DNA of 64,000 nucleotides from Pseudomonas gessardii (GCF_001983165.1 NZ_MNPU01000025.1:1-64000), one strand, 5' to 3'; positions 52,011-61,582 are shown, numbered from the stretch's first letter. Made by a program: numbers and translations. Notes: generated from the sequence alone by a model not told the origin.

Positions 52011-52634
52011 TTACAACAGCGCGCAGGCCTCGTCGAAGTCCAGGCGCGGGTTACGGGCAAAGAGTTTCTCGGGGTCGCCATAGCCGAGGTTGCACAGGAA
52101 GTTCGACTTGATGTGCATACCGGCAAACGCCTGCATGCCATCGGCCCCGGGGGCGAAAAACGCCTGGTCGACCTGTGCGTGGTCAAACCCGGACATCGGT
52201 CCGCAGTCCAGGCCCAGGGCCCGGGCCGCGAGGATCAAGTAGCCGCCCTGCAGCGAGCTGTTGCGAAAGGCGGTGGATTCGAGCAACTCCGGCTGGCCGG
52301 CAAACCAGTCACTTACCGTGGGGTTGTGTGCAAACAACCTGGGCAACTGCGTATGGAACTGCGTGTCGTAGCCGATGATCGCCGTCACCGGGGCGCTCAG
52401 GGTCTTTTCGACATTGCCCGCGCTCAAGGCCGGCAGTAAGCGTTGCCGGGCTTGGGCACTGCGCAAGAACACAATGCGCGCCGGGCAGCCGTTGGCGCTG
52501 GTCGGGCCCCAACGCACCAGATCGTATAGCGCCCTCAAGGTGTGCTCAGCCACCGGTTTGTCCAGCCAGCCATTCTGGCTGCGGGCCTGGCGAAACAACC
52601 TATCGAGCACCTGCTCGCTGATTACCTGACTCAT
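52011..52634 (-). CDS. Nitroreductase-family protein, RutE/HadB-like
   Basis: A 207-residue FMN-dependent reductase. [45 protein letters not shown] is the RutE (malonic-semialdehyde reductase) signature, and [27 protein letters not shown] binds FMN phosphate in this family. In a meta-cleavage pathway it may reduce a semialdehyde or an enal product. Overlaps no neighbour; 11 bases separate it from the dioxygenase gene. Confidence 0.85.
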   Translation of the reverse strand: MSQVISEQVLDRLFRQARSQNGWLDKPVAEHTLRALYDLVRWGPTSANGCPARIVFLRSAQARQRLLPALSAGNVEKTLSAPVTAIIGYDTQFHTQLPRLFAHNPTVSDWFAGQPELLESTAFRNSSLQGGYLILAARALGLDCGPMSGFDHAQVDQAFFAPGADGMQAFAGMHIKSNFLCNLGYGDPEKLFARNPRLDFDEACALL

Positions 52635-52645
52635 AGCATTTGTCC

Positions 52646-53641
52646 TCAACTGCGTCGCTGACGGTCTGAAGTCGACCGGGGCGCGGTCTGTTCCGCGGCA
52701 CACTCCCCGCCCAGGAAAAACTCCACCGACATCGGCGGGCCCCATTGGTAGAGGCTGGCGTCGCACGCCTGGGTGTAGCCCGAGGGCGACTCCTGGTTGA
52801 ACAGGTCGCCATCGGTGAAGTGCTCGATCAGGTTGCCGGACGGGTCGCGCCAGTAATCGAAGATCTGGCTGCCCAGCATGTGCCGGCCAACCCCCCAGAA
52901 CGGCGACCAGCCTTGCAGGGTCATCCACTCGTGGCCCAGGCACTGCGCATCAAAATCCTGGACCTCGAAGGACACGTGATGAACGAAGTCCCGTGGCGCC
53001 TGGAACAGCGCGATGGTGTGATGGTCGGTCCAGGCGCTGCCACGGTTCAAACGCAGGAAAGCCGCACTTGGGCGGTCGCGATGCGGTTCCTCGACCACCA
53101 GGTCTGAAGGCAACATGCCGAGCATGTGCTGGTACCAGGCCAGGTGCAGGGCCATGTCCTGTACACCAATCGCCGCATGGCCCAGGCGCAGGACCTGTGC
53201 CGGGCCCTTGCCGGGGCGCTGCACATCGCCGAAGCGCTGCTTGTGTTGGGCCGAGTTGAGGGTCAGCGCAGGGCGATGGGGCAGCGCGCCCACGGCTTGG
53301 ATGCCATGTACCAACTCAATCCGCCGTCCCGAGGGATCATGCAAGGCAACGTACTGCCCTCCTCCCGGACCTTCCATCGGCTGGATAGCCGAGGCCCCCG
53401 GCAGACGGCAGGCCTGGTGCAGGTCGTCGAGGCTTTCGACGGCGAACGCGATGCTGCCAAAGCTGGCTTTTGCGGCCTTCTCGGCGATATACACATAGGG
53501 CAGCGAGCAGGTGCCGCGAAAATACAGGCGTTGCTCGGTACGGTGCATGACCACCAGGCCGAAATCGCTCAGGAAGCGTTCGACCACCCCAAGGTCGGGA
53601 TGACGGTAGAGCACATGGTTGATGTCTTTGATCTGCAGCAC
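52646..53641 (-). CDS. Type I extradiol ring-cleavage dioxygenase (VOC family)
   Basis: A 331-residue two-domain VOC protein. The catalytic C-terminal domain keeps the iron ligands: His in RLGHAAIGV (about 150), His in FVHHVSFEV (about 215-217) and Glu in [11 protein letters not shown] (about 270). Catecholic substrates such as dihydroxybiphenyl or homoprotocatechuate are cleaved by relatives, but the actual catechol is unknown. An extra C-terminal tail of about 50 residues follows the fold. A FAH-type hydrolase gene lies directly upstream in the operon. Confidence 0.87.
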   Translation of the reverse strand: MLQIKDINHVLYRHPDLGVVERFLSDFGLVVMHRTEQRLYFRGTCSLPYVYIAEKAAKASFGSIAFAVESLDDLHQACRLPGASAIQPMEGPGGGQYVALHDPSGRRIELVHGIQAVGALPHRPALTLNSAQHKQRFGDVQRPGKGPAQVLRLGHAAIGVQDMALHLAWYQHMLGMLPSDLVVEEPHRDRPSAAFLRLNRGSAWTDHHTIALFQAPRDFVHHVSFEVQDFDAQCLGHEWMTLQGWSPFWGVGRHMLGSQIFDYWRDPSGNLIEHFTDGDLFNQESPSGYTQACDASLYQWGPPMSVEFFLGGECAAEQTAPRSTSDRQRRS

Positions 53642-53764
53642 GGTAGTGACTCCTCGGCATTCAATGGGCAGGACAACCGGTAGTCGAAACCAGGGCAGCC
53701 GGGATCGCTGCCCACCGTGGTGACGGTCGGTTGTTCCGCACTCGTGAAAAACTGACGCGTGAAC

Positions 53765-54631
53765 TCAGGCCGCAGGCGGCTCGTCGGCGATCAGGTTGCT
53801 CAAGGTGCCAAGGCCTTCGATCTCTACGGTGCAGAGGTCGCCGGGCTTCATGAACAGTGGCGGGCGCCGCGCCCAGCCAATCCCGGCCGGGGTGCCGGTG
53901 ACAATCACGTCACCGGGCTCCAGGGTCACCGCTTCACTGAGCACCGCAATCAGTTCGGCGACGCCAAAGATCATGTCGGCGGTATTGCCCTGCTGCACCA
54001 CCGTGCCGTTGAGGCGTGTCACCAGGTTCAGGCCGGCGGCCCCCGGTGGCAACTCATCGGCGCTGACAAAGGTCGGGCCAAATGCGCCGGTGGCGTCGAA
54101 GTTCTTGCCGATGGTCCATTGCGGCGATTTGAACTGGTAATCACGCACCGACGCCTCATTGAAGACCGCGTAGCCTGCGACATGCGCCAGGGCCTGCGCA
54201 CGGGCGATATGCCGGCCACCGGTGCCGATCACCACCGCCAGCTCCCCTTCGTAATCCAGTTGCTCGGACACACGCGGGCGCAGGATGGGCTCGCCATGGC
54301 CGATCAGGCTGGTGGAAAAACGCGGGAAGAAGGTCGGATAGGCCGGCTGTTCGTAGGGGCTCTCTTTGGTGTGATCGGCGTAGTTCAAGCCGACACACAC
54401 GATCTTGCCCGGACGCTCCAGTGGTGGCAGGTAGCGCAGCGTCGAGGTGTCCAGCAAGCGAGCGTCGCTCAAGCGCTGATGAGCCGCTTGCAGCGCTGCG
54501 GGGCCGGCGTTGAGCAGGCTCTCCAGGGTGCCTGGATAGCCGTTTTCCTGTTCGTTCAAGCCCCGCAGGACGCCTGCTTGCTCGACAGCCAGGCCTTTGC
54601 TGGAGCCTTCCAGAAAATGCACGAAACGCAT
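53765..54631 (-). CDS. Fumarylacetoacetate-hydrolase-family protein
   Basis: A 288-residue FAH-fold enzyme: PGKIVCVGLNYADHTKES (about 75-92), DYEGELAVVIG with metal-binding Glu residues (about 125-135), GYAVFNEASVRDYQ with the third acidic ligand, and DVIVTGTPAGIGWARRP. Such enzymes hydrolyse, decarboxylate or isomerise ring-cleavage products. The start at 54631 has GAGG upstream. It is the first gene of the six-gene minus-strand operon, directly behind a perfect palindrome (54661-54681). Confidence 0.88.
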   Translation of the reverse strand: MRFVHFLEGSSKGLAVEQAGVLRGLNEQENGYPGTLESLLNAGPAALQAAHQRLSDARLLDTSTLRYLPPLERPGKIVCVGLNYADHTKESPYEQPAYPTFFPRFSTSLIGHGEPILRPRVSEQLDYEGELAVVIGTGGRHIARAQALAHVAGYAVFNEASVRDYQFKSPQWTIGKNFDATGAFGPTFVSADELPPGAAGLNLVTRLNGTVVQQGNTADMIFGVAELIAVLSEAVTLEPGDVIVTGTPAGIGWARRPPLFMKPGDLCTVEIEGLGTLSNLIADEPPAA

Positions 54632-54660
54632 GATCAGTACCTCTATTGTTTTTATGAAAT

Positions 54661-54681
54661 GGTACGGTACGTTACCGTACC
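54661..54681. promoter_or_regulatory. Perfect TetR-type operator
   Basis: Nine-base arms GGTACGGTA and TACCGTACC are exact inverses around the spacer CGT. It lies 30 bases before the first gene of the catabolic operon and about 180 bases before the divergent TetR gene, so it most likely controls both. Left-edge palindromes (59-83) share the CCGTAC half-site. Confidence 0.75.
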
Positions 54682-54858
54682 CTTTTGCCGAAAATGCACC
54701 CAAATCAAAAACTCGTCAAGGGTGATCGAAGTGTTTTTTACAAAAAAATTCCCGGGACAAATGTCTGACTCGTCCCACTGTGTGGCTGGAAGGCTGATGC
54801 AGAGCCGCGTAGGCTAGGCGGACTGTCGAATTGTTCTTTTCAGGAATAGCCGAGCCAC
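54682..54858. promoter_or_regulatory. Remainder of divergent regulatory gap
   Basis: AT-rich near 54720-54760 (ACAAAAAAATTC), then GC-rich toward the TetR start. No gene or second strong palindrome is seen. It should hold the TetR promoter. Confidence 0.3.
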
Positions 54859-55476
54859 ATGCAAACCCCTACCCCGAGGCAAGCAGCAAAACGTCAAAGT
54901 ATTCTCCAGGCGGCAACCGAGATGTTTCTCGCAGAAGGCTATTCCGGGGTCAGCGTTGACGGGATCATTGCCAACATTGGCGGCTCCAAGCGCACGATCT
55001 ACGCCTATTTCGGCGGCAAGGAAGGCCTGTTCTCCGCGATTATCGAGGAGCTCTGTGCAGAGAACGTCAGCCCGCTGACCCACATCGATCTCACCCACAA
55101 GCCGCTACAGGAAGCGCTGACGAGTATTGCCCGGGTCTTTCTCGACGTGGTGCTGTCGTCCCGCACCCTTGCCCTGCATCGCCTGATTGTGGCCGAGGCC
55201 CCGCGGGCACCGGAGGCTGCAAAGTCGTTCTTCGAGGCGGCGCCCGCCACGGCCTACGCCTGCCTGGCCGAGTACTTCACCTGGGCCGAGGAAGCCTCGC
55301 TGATTATCCCGGGCGATCCGCAGACCCGTGCGAAGATCTTCCTCGATGCCCTGACCGGCGACATGCAGTTGCGCTGCCTGCTCGGGCTTTGCAAAAGCCC
55401 TGGAAAAGCCGCACGCGAGCACCTTATCAACGAAACCACATCGATCTTTATCAACGGCTTGTCATCCGGGGTTTAG
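54859..55476 (+). CDS. TetR-family regulator of the catabolic operon
   Basis: A 205-residue repressor with ILQAATEMFLAEGYSGVSVDGIIANIGGSKRTIYAYFGGKEGLFSAI as the DNA-binding domain and a C-terminal TetR_C-type domain (AARVFLDVVLS-like helices, IFLDALTGDMQLRCLLGL). It is divergent from the FAH-dioxygenase operon with a perfect palindrome between. The inducer is probably the aromatic substrate or a ring-cleavage product. Confidence 0.88.
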   Translation: MQTPTPRQAAKRQSILQAATEMFLAEGYSGVSVDGIIANIGGSKRTIYAYFGGKEGLFSAIIEELCAENVSPLTHIDLTHKPLQEALTSIARVFLDVVLSSRTLALHRLIVAEAPRAPEAAKSFFEAAPATAYACLAEYFTWAEEASLIIPGDPQTRAKIFLDALTGDMQLRCLLGLCKSPGKAAREHLINETTSIFINGLSSGV

Positions 55477-55784
55477 AACTCAGCAGGCGCTGACTTGTGG
55501 CAAAGCAAGGCGGCTCCTGTTATCTGGGCGCCATCGGGAGTTTCCTTGCCATCGGCCACCGCCATGCTGTCAGCCCCCAGGGCTCCCGCCGCGTTGAACG
55601 CCAGGCGTAACGTTTCGTCCGGGCCAGAGCCCTGCACGGAGAACATTTTGATCAGGTCGCATTGACTCGACGATGATGCCGTGACCAAGTTGACGCCCTG
55701 GCCCTGCTCGGTCAACTGGGTTGAGCACGCAGAGAGCATCGTCATCGCTATAAACGCAAAAGGCACTGAGACTGGGCGGTACAT
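55473..55784 (-). CDS. Small lipoprotein, DUF4156/RcsF-like
   Basis: A 103-residue lipoprotein with signal FAFIAMTMLSAC (lipobox LSAC) and a compact domain with three further Cys-containing strands (QCDLIKMFSV, ALLCHKS). NAAGALGADSMAV resembles the DUF4156 and RcsF pattern of a Cys-rich domain near a GAN/GAD helix. Function unknown. It is convergent with the TetR gene, overlapping its stop by four bases. Confidence 0.6.
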   Translation of the reverse strand: MYRPVSVPFAFIAMTMLSACSTQLTEQGQGVNLVTASSSSQCDLIKMFSVQGSGPDETLRLAFNAAGALGADSMAVADGKETPDGAQITGAALLCHKSAPAEF

Positions 55785-55846
55785 AACTTGAGTGTTCCCC
55801 TGGGTCGTGGTTCAGAAATGATCGGCAGTCAACAAGCCGGCAAGCA

Positions 55847-56770
55847 CTAAAACCCATGAAGGTAACGTAGCGTCAACTGGGTGCCCTGGGAGCGGTTTTC
55901 AGCACCGCTTTCAAAGTAAAGATTGGCGAAGAATGTCTGCTTCCCCTGCTGGTACATCACGCCGGGACCGATGCCCAGCACCTGCTCCCTGGAGTCATCT
56001 TGGCGGTGGCCATCGATCCGGTCATCGCTGATCTGTTTGAGTTGATACCCCGCCACGCCTACCCGCCAGCGCTCAGAGACGGCGTAAGAGACCGCCAGAT
56101 TGCTATGCAAGGCCTCGCCTGGCTGAACACTGTTCGCCTCCAGTACCGAGGCCGGATCGTTATTGCGGCTTGACCATGCATAATTGAAACGACCGCTCAC
56201 TTCCAAACGATCCGTCAATTCCCAGGTAAACACGTAATGGGGGTTGAACACCCAGACATTGCTCCCGGTGTTGATACTCGAATCCTTGTTGTAAGCGCCG
56301 GTCGGCAGTGAAAACACAACGTTCAGGCGCTGCCAGTACGGCCGACCGAAGAACGAAACCGGGGCCCACTGCAAAAGGAACGGGCTGACGATCATGTCGC
56401 CCTGTCGGGTCCGTCGTCCCTTGGGGCCCTGGTCGATATCCAGCTCCAGGTTCACCAGCGGCAATAACACCTCGGTCCCATAATTGGCCCCCAGCACCGT
56501 CTTGTTGCTGAAGTAGGCCAGGTGCGGCAACACCGTGGTGCTATGCACCTGCTGGCGCCCCGGGAGCGAATGGCCACGGGCATCGTAGGCCGAGTTGCTG
56601 CGGTAGTACTGCACCGGCAGCTCGAACAAGGCGCCGGGACCGGCGACCCCATCCATGAAACTGGCATTGCCCAGGGCCAGGGGTGGCAAGCTGACGCTAT
56701 CGGCTTCGCTGGGAACGCTGGCCAGTGCCAAGCTGATGCCCAGCACCCGATTCCATTGGGTTTGACTCAT
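55847..56770 (-). CDS. Meta-pathway-type outer-membrane protein (SphA-like)
   Basis: A 307-residue beta-barrel with a signal peptide ending near EADS, GALFELPVQYYRSNSAYDARGHSLPGRQQVHSTTVLPHLAYFS and a C-terminal TLRYLHGF aromatic end. It matches the 'phenol degradation protein meta' family (PF13557), which aids uptake of hydrophobic aromatics. It follows the OprD gene by 23 bases, so it is probably in the same operon. Confidence 0.8.
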   Translation of the reverse strand: MSQTQWNRVLGISLALASVPSEADSVSLPPLALGNASFMDGVAGPGALFELPVQYYRSNSAYDARGHSLPGRQQVHSTTVLPHLAYFSNKTVLGANYGTEVLLPLVNLELDIDQGPKGRRTRQGDMIVSPFLLQWAPVSFFGRPYWQRLNVVFSLPTGAYNKDSSINTGSNVWVFNPHYVFTWELTDRLEVSGRFNYAWSSRNNDPASVLEANSVQPGEALHSNLAVSYAVSERWRVGVAGYQLKQISDDRIDGHRQDDSREQVLGIGPGVMYQQGKQTFFANLYFESGAENRSQGTQLTLRYLHGF

Positions 56771-56793
56771 ACAACACCTTCATTGACTGCTGA

Positions 56794-58215
56794 CTAAAAA
56801 ACGCTGAACGGATAATCGACAATCACCCGGTACTCATCGGCATTTGAGTTGCCACGGGTATTGCCCGGTGCGGTATACCCCTGCCCTGTACGGTGGGCCG
56901 CCCAGCGCAAGGTGACGTTCAAGCCCTTGGCCTTGCCGCCCGGTACGGCGTAGCGCAAGGCAATATCCCGCTCCCAGTGATGGGCATCCTTGCCGGCGGC
57001 GTTGTAGATGTAGCCGTAGCCTTGGCTACCGGGATCGACCCGGGTCAGGTCTGCCTCGCCACGGGTGTAGGAGGTGCTGAGCTGGAAGTCAGGCGCGTCG
57101 ATAAACGCCAGGCTGGTCTGGTATTGGATCTTCCAGGACTTTTCCCCCGGCGCGTTAAAATCTGCGTATTGCTGGGAGTTATTCAGGTAAAGGAAGGTCC
57201 GGTCGTCCTGCACCACGTAGTCGAACGGCGTGTCGCCATCGACCTTCTGCAGCCCCAGGGTCAGGCTCTGGCCGGCGCCGGACAGGGTCAGGCCGCCGGT
57301 GTAGGTGTGGTTGTCGATACGCCCCAACTGGCTGCGCCCCTGGTCGCGGGTGTTGAAGTAATGCACATACGGCGTCAGGGTGATCCCGCGCGCCAGGGTG
57401 AACGGTTGGCTCACCCCGACGTAGTACTGATTCCAGATATCGCTCAGTTGCCCGCCATACACCGTCAGCGTCATCCCGCCCGGTGCACTGTAGACACCCC
57501 CCAGCCAGGCCATGTGCGGGCTTTCACGATCGGCGGCCAGCCCGGCCTTGTTGCCGCTGCCGTAACTGGTGCCCAGGCGGCTTTGCCCACTCTGGTTGCG
57601 CAGGCGTGTGGAGTCGACCCAGCCGCTGTCGAGGGTCAGGTTGTGCAGGCTGTAATTTTTCAACGTCACGCCGCGAAAAGTCTGCGGGAACACCCGGCTC
57701 ACGCCGCTGGCCACCAGCGGGTTTTCCAGGTACTGGTCACCGACCTGCACCAGGCTGTCAAAGCCGCGCAGCTTAAGGGCCGCGCCCGCCGCCGAAAAGT
57801 CGGCCTGCGGGGCGTTCTGCGAATCCAGCGGCAACAACCCCGCCCCGCCACTGCCCCCGCCACCGTCGAGCTTGAGCCCATAGAAACCATGCACATCCAC
57901 CCCGACCCCAATCGGCGTGTCGGTGTACCCCGAGCGAAAGGACAGGTACACCCCCTGCACCCATTCGCGCTGGTCCAGCCGCGACGGCGTGTTGTGGTTG
58001 TCGCGACCCAGGTAGTAATTGCGCAGCAAGCCATTGAGGGACGAACCGCTGACAAACCCCGGCGCGACCGCCAGCTCAGCCTTCTGCCGCTCATTGATGC
58101 CGGTGCTGAGGTTGTCCCGTTGGCCCAGGGAGTTATCGGCGCACACGCCCCCTGCGGTTAGCGAAACGGTCAGCGTCATCGAAGCGCGCACCAGCCGTTT
58201 CACGATGAGCCCCAT
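56794..58215 (-). CDS. OprD-family porin
   Basis: A 473-residue outer-membrane porin of the Pseudomonas OprD/OpdK type. After a signal peptide, the family features are visible: GLLRNYYLGRDN, REWVQGVYLSFRSGYTDTPIGVGVDVHGFYGLKLDGG, AALKLRGFDSLVQVGDQ, TRLRNQSGQSRLG, and the C-terminal RVIVDYPFSVF with final Phe. The OpdK branch carries aromatic acids such as vanillate and benzoate. Its ATG overlaps the stop of the efflux adaptor gene by one base, coupling an uptake porin with an efflux pump. Confidence 0.92.
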   Translation of the reverse strand: MGLIVKRLVRASMTLTVSLTAGGVCADNSLGQRDNLSTGINERQKAELAVAPGFVSGSSLNGLLRNYYLGRDNHNTPSRLDQREWVQGVYLSFRSGYTDTPIGVGVDVHGFYGLKLDGGGGSGGAGLLPLDSQNAPQADFSAAGAALKLRGFDSLVQVGDQYLENPLVASGVSRVFPQTFRGVTLKNYSLHNLTLDSGWVDSTRLRNQSGQSRLGTSYGSGNKAGLAADRESPHMAWLGGVYSAPGGMTLTVYGGQLSDIWNQYYVGVSQPFTLARGITLTPYVHYFNTRDQGRSQLGRIDNHTYTGGLTLSGAGQSLTLGLQKVDGDTPFDYVVQDDRTFLYLNNSQQYADFNAPGEKSWKIQYQTSLAFIDAPDFQLSTSYTRGEADLTRVDPGSQGYGYIYNAAGKDAHHWERDIALRYAVPGGKAKGLNVTLRWAAHRTGQGYTAPGNTRGNSNADEYRVIVDYPFSVF

Positions 58216-59177
58216 CAGCGTGGCGCCTGCTGTTCCAGCACGGTCACGGTCGCCGTGGTGCCCGCCCGCAAGCGGCCCTGGCTGACATAGTCGGGATCAA
58301 TACCGATCCTGACCGGCACCCGCTGTGCCAGCTTGACCCAGGTGTAGCTGGGGTTGATGTTGGCCAGCAGGCGACTGCCCGGGGAGTTCTCGCGGTCGGT
58401 GATGGCGAAGGCGATGCTCTGTACCGTGCCGCCAAAGGTTTCACCGCTCATCAACTGGATCCGTACGCGGTCGCCCTCGGCGATCCGTGGCAGCTTGGTT
58501 TCCTCGAAATAACCACTGACATAGAACGAGTCGCTGTCCACCAACGCCAGCAAGGCACCGCCGGCCGTGGCGTAGTCGCCCTGGCGCGTCAGCAGGTTGG
58601 TGACATAGCCACTGACCGGCGCGATCACCCGGGTGCGCTGCAAATCCAGCTCGGCCTGGGTCAATGCGGCCTTGGCCAACTGCACATTGGCCTCGGCCAG
58701 CCCGAGATTGGCCTGGTTGCTCAACAGTTGCGCCTGGGCGACCGCCACGTCGGTATTGGACTTCTCCCACTCTTCGCCGGAGATCGCGAACCCCTGCTTG
58801 AGGGTGCGTCGCCGCCGCTCCTCACTCTGGCGCTGCTTGAGCTGGGCCTCGCTGGCAATGATCGCCGCCCGGGACTGGCCCAGGGTGGCCGTGGCCACGT
58901 CCACCGAGCGCCGCGCATGCTCGACCGCCAGGGCGTAGCGCGCCGGGTCGATTTCCAGCAGCACATCGCCCTTGGCCACATGCTGGTTATCCTGCACCCG
59001 CAGGCTGACGATCAACCCGGAGACATCCGCCGGCAGCGTCACCACGTCGGCACGCACCCGCGCATCACGGGTCCAGGGCGAGCGGGTGTAGTGTTCCCAG
59101 GCGAACCAGCCCAGCACCAGGGCCAGCACGACCACCGCCAGGGTGATCAGTTGGGGAATGAGTTTTTTCAAGGTCAT
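58215..59177 (-). CDS. AaeA/EmrA-type membrane-fusion protein
   Basis: A 320-residue periplasmic adaptor of the p-hydroxybenzoic-acid efflux group. N-terminal anchor LITLAVVVLALVLGWFAWEHY, the YTRSPWTRDARVRADVVTLPADVSGLI segment typical for AaeA, a lipoyl half at about 60, a helical hairpin (about 95-180), and VIAPVSGYVTNLLTRQGDY for the second half. It overlaps the DUF1656 gene as ATGA. It partners the FUSC protein encoded two genes upstream. Confidence 0.9.
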   Translation of the reverse strand: MTLKKLIPQLITLAVVVLALVLGWFAWEHYTRSPWTRDARVRADVVTLPADVSGLIVSLRVQDNQHVAKGDVLLEIDPARYALAVEHARRSVDVATATLGQSRAAIIASEAQLKQRQSEERRRRTLKQGFAISGEEWEKSNTDVAVAQAQLLSNQANLGLAEANVQLAKAALTQAELDLQRTRVIAPVSGYVTNLLTRQGDYATAGGALLALVDSDSFYVSGYFEETKLPRIAEGDRVRIQLMSGETFGGTVQSIAFAITDRENSPGSRLLANINPSYTWVKLAQRVPVRIGIDPDYVSQGRLRAGTTATVTVLEQQAPR

Positions 59178-59377
59178 GGGGTTCCCATCACTAAAATGAC
59201 AACAGCACACACACAGGCATACAGGGCACCCTCAAACAGTGCCTCATGCCAGACCAACCGCAACACGCCGAGACGGCGCAAGCCCCAGTCCAGCAGCATA
59301 AATACCGGCAGTGCCAACAGCAGCGCCTGGGCAATCGGCGGCAGGTACACGCCGCCCACCTCGAAATCAATCGGCAA
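59174..59377 (-). CDS. AaeX-like DUF1656 small membrane protein
   Basis: A 67-residue protein with two membrane helices; IDFEVGGVYLPPIAQALLLALPVFMLLDWGLRRL is the DUF1656 pattern. The start is inferred as TTG at 59377: AAGGAG lies nine bases upstream and it overlaps the FUSC gene by 11 bases; an ATG at 59428 would lie deep in FUSC. AaeX has no proven role but is always encoded between the FUSC protein and the adaptor. Confidence 0.8.
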   Translation of the reverse strand: MPIDFEVGGVYLPPIAQALLLALPVFMLLDWGLRRLGVLRLVWHEALFEGALYACVCAVVILVMGTP

Positions 59378-61517
59378 GGGCCGGCACTCCTTCTTCCACG
59401 GGTTCAAGAAATTCACGGTAGCGCTCAAGGAACGACGCCACGATCAGCAACGCCACCCGAATGCGGAACACCGACCACAACTGCCCATGCCCGGAAGGCA
59501 ACGCGCTGGCGTGCAACTGGTCCAGCTCGTCGCCTAGCTGGCGCAAGCTCGTGGTCAGGGCCTGCACATCCACGCCCGGCCGGCCCGCTACATAACGGCC
59601 GGACTGCTCCAGGATCGCCTGCAAGCGCGCCTTGGTGGCGGGCGTGAGCAGTGCATTGTCCTGGCCTTGTTGCTTGAGCTGGTTCAGGGCGATCCCCAGG
59701 GCCATGCACGCGAGGCTGACCTCGAACAGCGCGTTGGAACGCTGGTCGTTGGCGGCCGGCAACAGCCCCAGCATCATGGTCAGGCGGTCCATCATCCGGC
59801 TTTCAAAGGCGAATTGGCGCGAGTCCGCCGGCGTAGCCTGGAGCAATGCGTAGACCTGGCCACGGCTCTCGTCATACAGGCGCTGGATACGCCGCGCCGG
59901 GTTGAACGGAAACACCCAGGCGTACACCAGCAACGACAGGGCACAGGCGCCGATATAGGCGCCGGCGAACTCGAACCATTGGCTCGCGGTGTTCTGCCAG
60001 GCCCCGATATTCTGTGGGCCCACCATCAGGAAGGTCGACAGGCCCAGGCCCATGCCGATCCCGGCGGTCATCGGGCTGGCCAGGCCCACCGCAATCACAT
60101 ACAGCAGCGGCGCGAGGAGCAGAAACAGCATTTCCACATCGCCAATGGCCGGCACCAGCATGAACTGATAGACCGCCGACACCAGCAGGGACAGGCCAAA
60201 GCCGCGCGCATAATTCTGGCTCGCCGCCAGGGGCCGTGGAAAGGTTGCCATCAACGAACAGAGGATGCCCACCAGGATCATCCCGGCCCGCGCGCCGTCC
60301 CATGCGGTTTCGATCCAGATCAGGCCGCTGGCGAGCAAGGCAATAAAGGCCCGCGCCGCGTTCATCCCGGCCAGGCGCCAGTCCAGGTACAGCGGGTTGC
60401 TCTGGCCCTGGCGGTGCGCACAGCTGGCCTGGCGGCCGTCCTGGATCGCGTCGCTGAGTTCGAGGATTTCCTCCAGTTGCTGCAACAGGCGCGCCTGTTC
60501 CCAGCGCAAGGCCCACGCCAGGGCGCGCAAGGTGCCGCTCATGGGCTCATCGCGGTGCTGCTCGGCGTTTTTGGCCTGCTGATCAAAGCGCTGCTGCAAC
60601 ACGGTAAAGCCCTGGCGCGCCTCGGCCGACAGTGAACGCCCGGCCACTGCCAGCTCATCGAGAAACGCCAGCTCGTCCGCGCGCAACTGCTGGATGTCTG
60701 CGGGCAGCTCGCCCTCCCAGCGCTCGCCGATCAGCGTGCGCTGGCGGCGCAGTACCGTCAGCCGCGAGGTCAGCAACACCAATTGGTTGCCGAGCAATTG
60801 CACCAGCCCATTGGCGCTGCGCAGCCGTGGCGCATCGAAGTACAGATGCCGGCGCAGGCCTTCCAGGGCGCTGATTTCCCCCAGCAACTGCATCTGGCGC
60901 TGATGGAAGTCGGCCTCGCTCTCTTCGGTGCGGATCACCGCCGCAGCGTGGGCGGCCATCAGCTTCAGCACCTGGTCGACCTTGGCGAAATAGCCCCGGG
61001 CGACCGCTTCCGGGCGCGCCGTGAGCAAGCTGACCAGGCACACACAGGCCACCGCCAGCAGCGTCTCGGTAAGCCGGGTGATTGCCAGCATCAAGGTGTT
61101 GTCCTGCTCCGGCACCGCCAGCAGCCCTACCACCACGGCGGTAAAACCGCTGAGCACAAAGGCATGGGAGCTGGTGTAGCGCAACAGCGTGCCGCCGGCG
61201 GTGCAGAACGCCAGCCACAACGACAGGGTGATAACAAAGGGCAGCGGGGCCTGGGGGAAAATCCCCATGATCAACACCGCCACGGCGGCACCGACCAGGG
61301 TGCCGATAATCTGCGAGAAACTGCGCTGCAACGCCATGCCGCCCAGGGGTTGGCTGACGATAATCACGGCCATCACCGACCATTTGGGTTGATCCAGGTC
61401 GAAGATAAAGGCCAGGTACAACGTCAACAGCCCTGCCGCGACGGTGCGCAAGGCAAACAGCAACACCCCGAGGCCGGGGTTGAATACCACTTTGAAATAA
61501 TTGATCAGCGGTTGCAT
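59367..61517 (-). CDS. AaeB-type FUSC-family efflux transporter
   Basis: A 716-residue inner-membrane protein with two six-helix FUSC halves separated by cytoplasmic regions. LALRTVAAGLLTLYLAFIFDLDQPKWSVMAVIIVSQPLGGMALQRSFSQIIGTLVGA opens the first half, and a second block at about 400-520 (LACLIWIETAWDGARAGMILVGILCSL-like) repeats it. AaeB relatives pump aromatic carboxylic acids as a relief valve. It heads the AaeB-X-A-OprD operon on the minus strand. Confidence 0.9.
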   Translation of the reverse strand: MQPLINYFKVVFNPGLGVLLFALRTVAAGLLTLYLAFIFDLDQPKWSVMAVIIVSQPLGGMALQRSFSQIIGTLVGAAVAVLIMGIFPQAPLPFVITLSLWLAFCTAGGTLLRYTSSHAFVLSGFTAVVVGLLAVPEQDNTLMLAITRLTETLLAVACVCLVSLLTARPEAVARGYFAKVDQVLKLMAAHAAAVIRTEESEADFHQRQMQLLGEISALEGLRRHLYFDAPRLRSANGLVQLLGNQLVLLTSRLTVLRRQRTLIGERWEGELPADIQQLRADELAFLDELAVAGRSLSAEARQGFTVLQQRFDQQAKNAEQHRDEPMSGTLRALAWALRWEQARLLQQLEEILELSDAIQDGRQASCAHRQGQSNPLYLDWRLAGMNAARAFIALLASGLIWIETAWDGARAGMILVGILCSLMATFPRPLAASQNYARGFGLSLLVSAVYQFMLVPAIGDVEMLFLLLAPLLYVIAVGLASPMTAGIGMGLGLSTFLMVGPQNIGAWQNTASQWFEFAGAYIGACALSLLVYAWVFPFNPARRIQRLYDESRGQVYALLQATPADSRQFAFESRMMDRLTMMLGLLPAANDQRSNALFEVSLACMALGIALNQLKQQGQDNALLTPATKARLQAILEQSGRYVAGRPGVDVQALTTSLRQLGDELDQLHASALPSGHGQLWSVFRIRVALLIVASFLERYREFLEPVEEGVPALAD

Positions 61518-61543
61518 GGGCGCCCTTCATCCTGGACTGAAGC

Positions 61544-61571
61544 GGGGGCTGCCCGTAGCCGCACAGCCCCC
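61544..61571 (-). terminator. Hairpin between YcaC-like and FUSC genes
   Basis: Eight-base arms GGGGGCTG and CAGCCCCC enclose 12 bases, between the stop of the YcaC-like gene and the FUSC start. No T-run follows. It may partly separate the hydrolase pair from the efflux operon. Confidence 0.35.
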
Positions 61572-61582
61572 CGGACCTGGGC

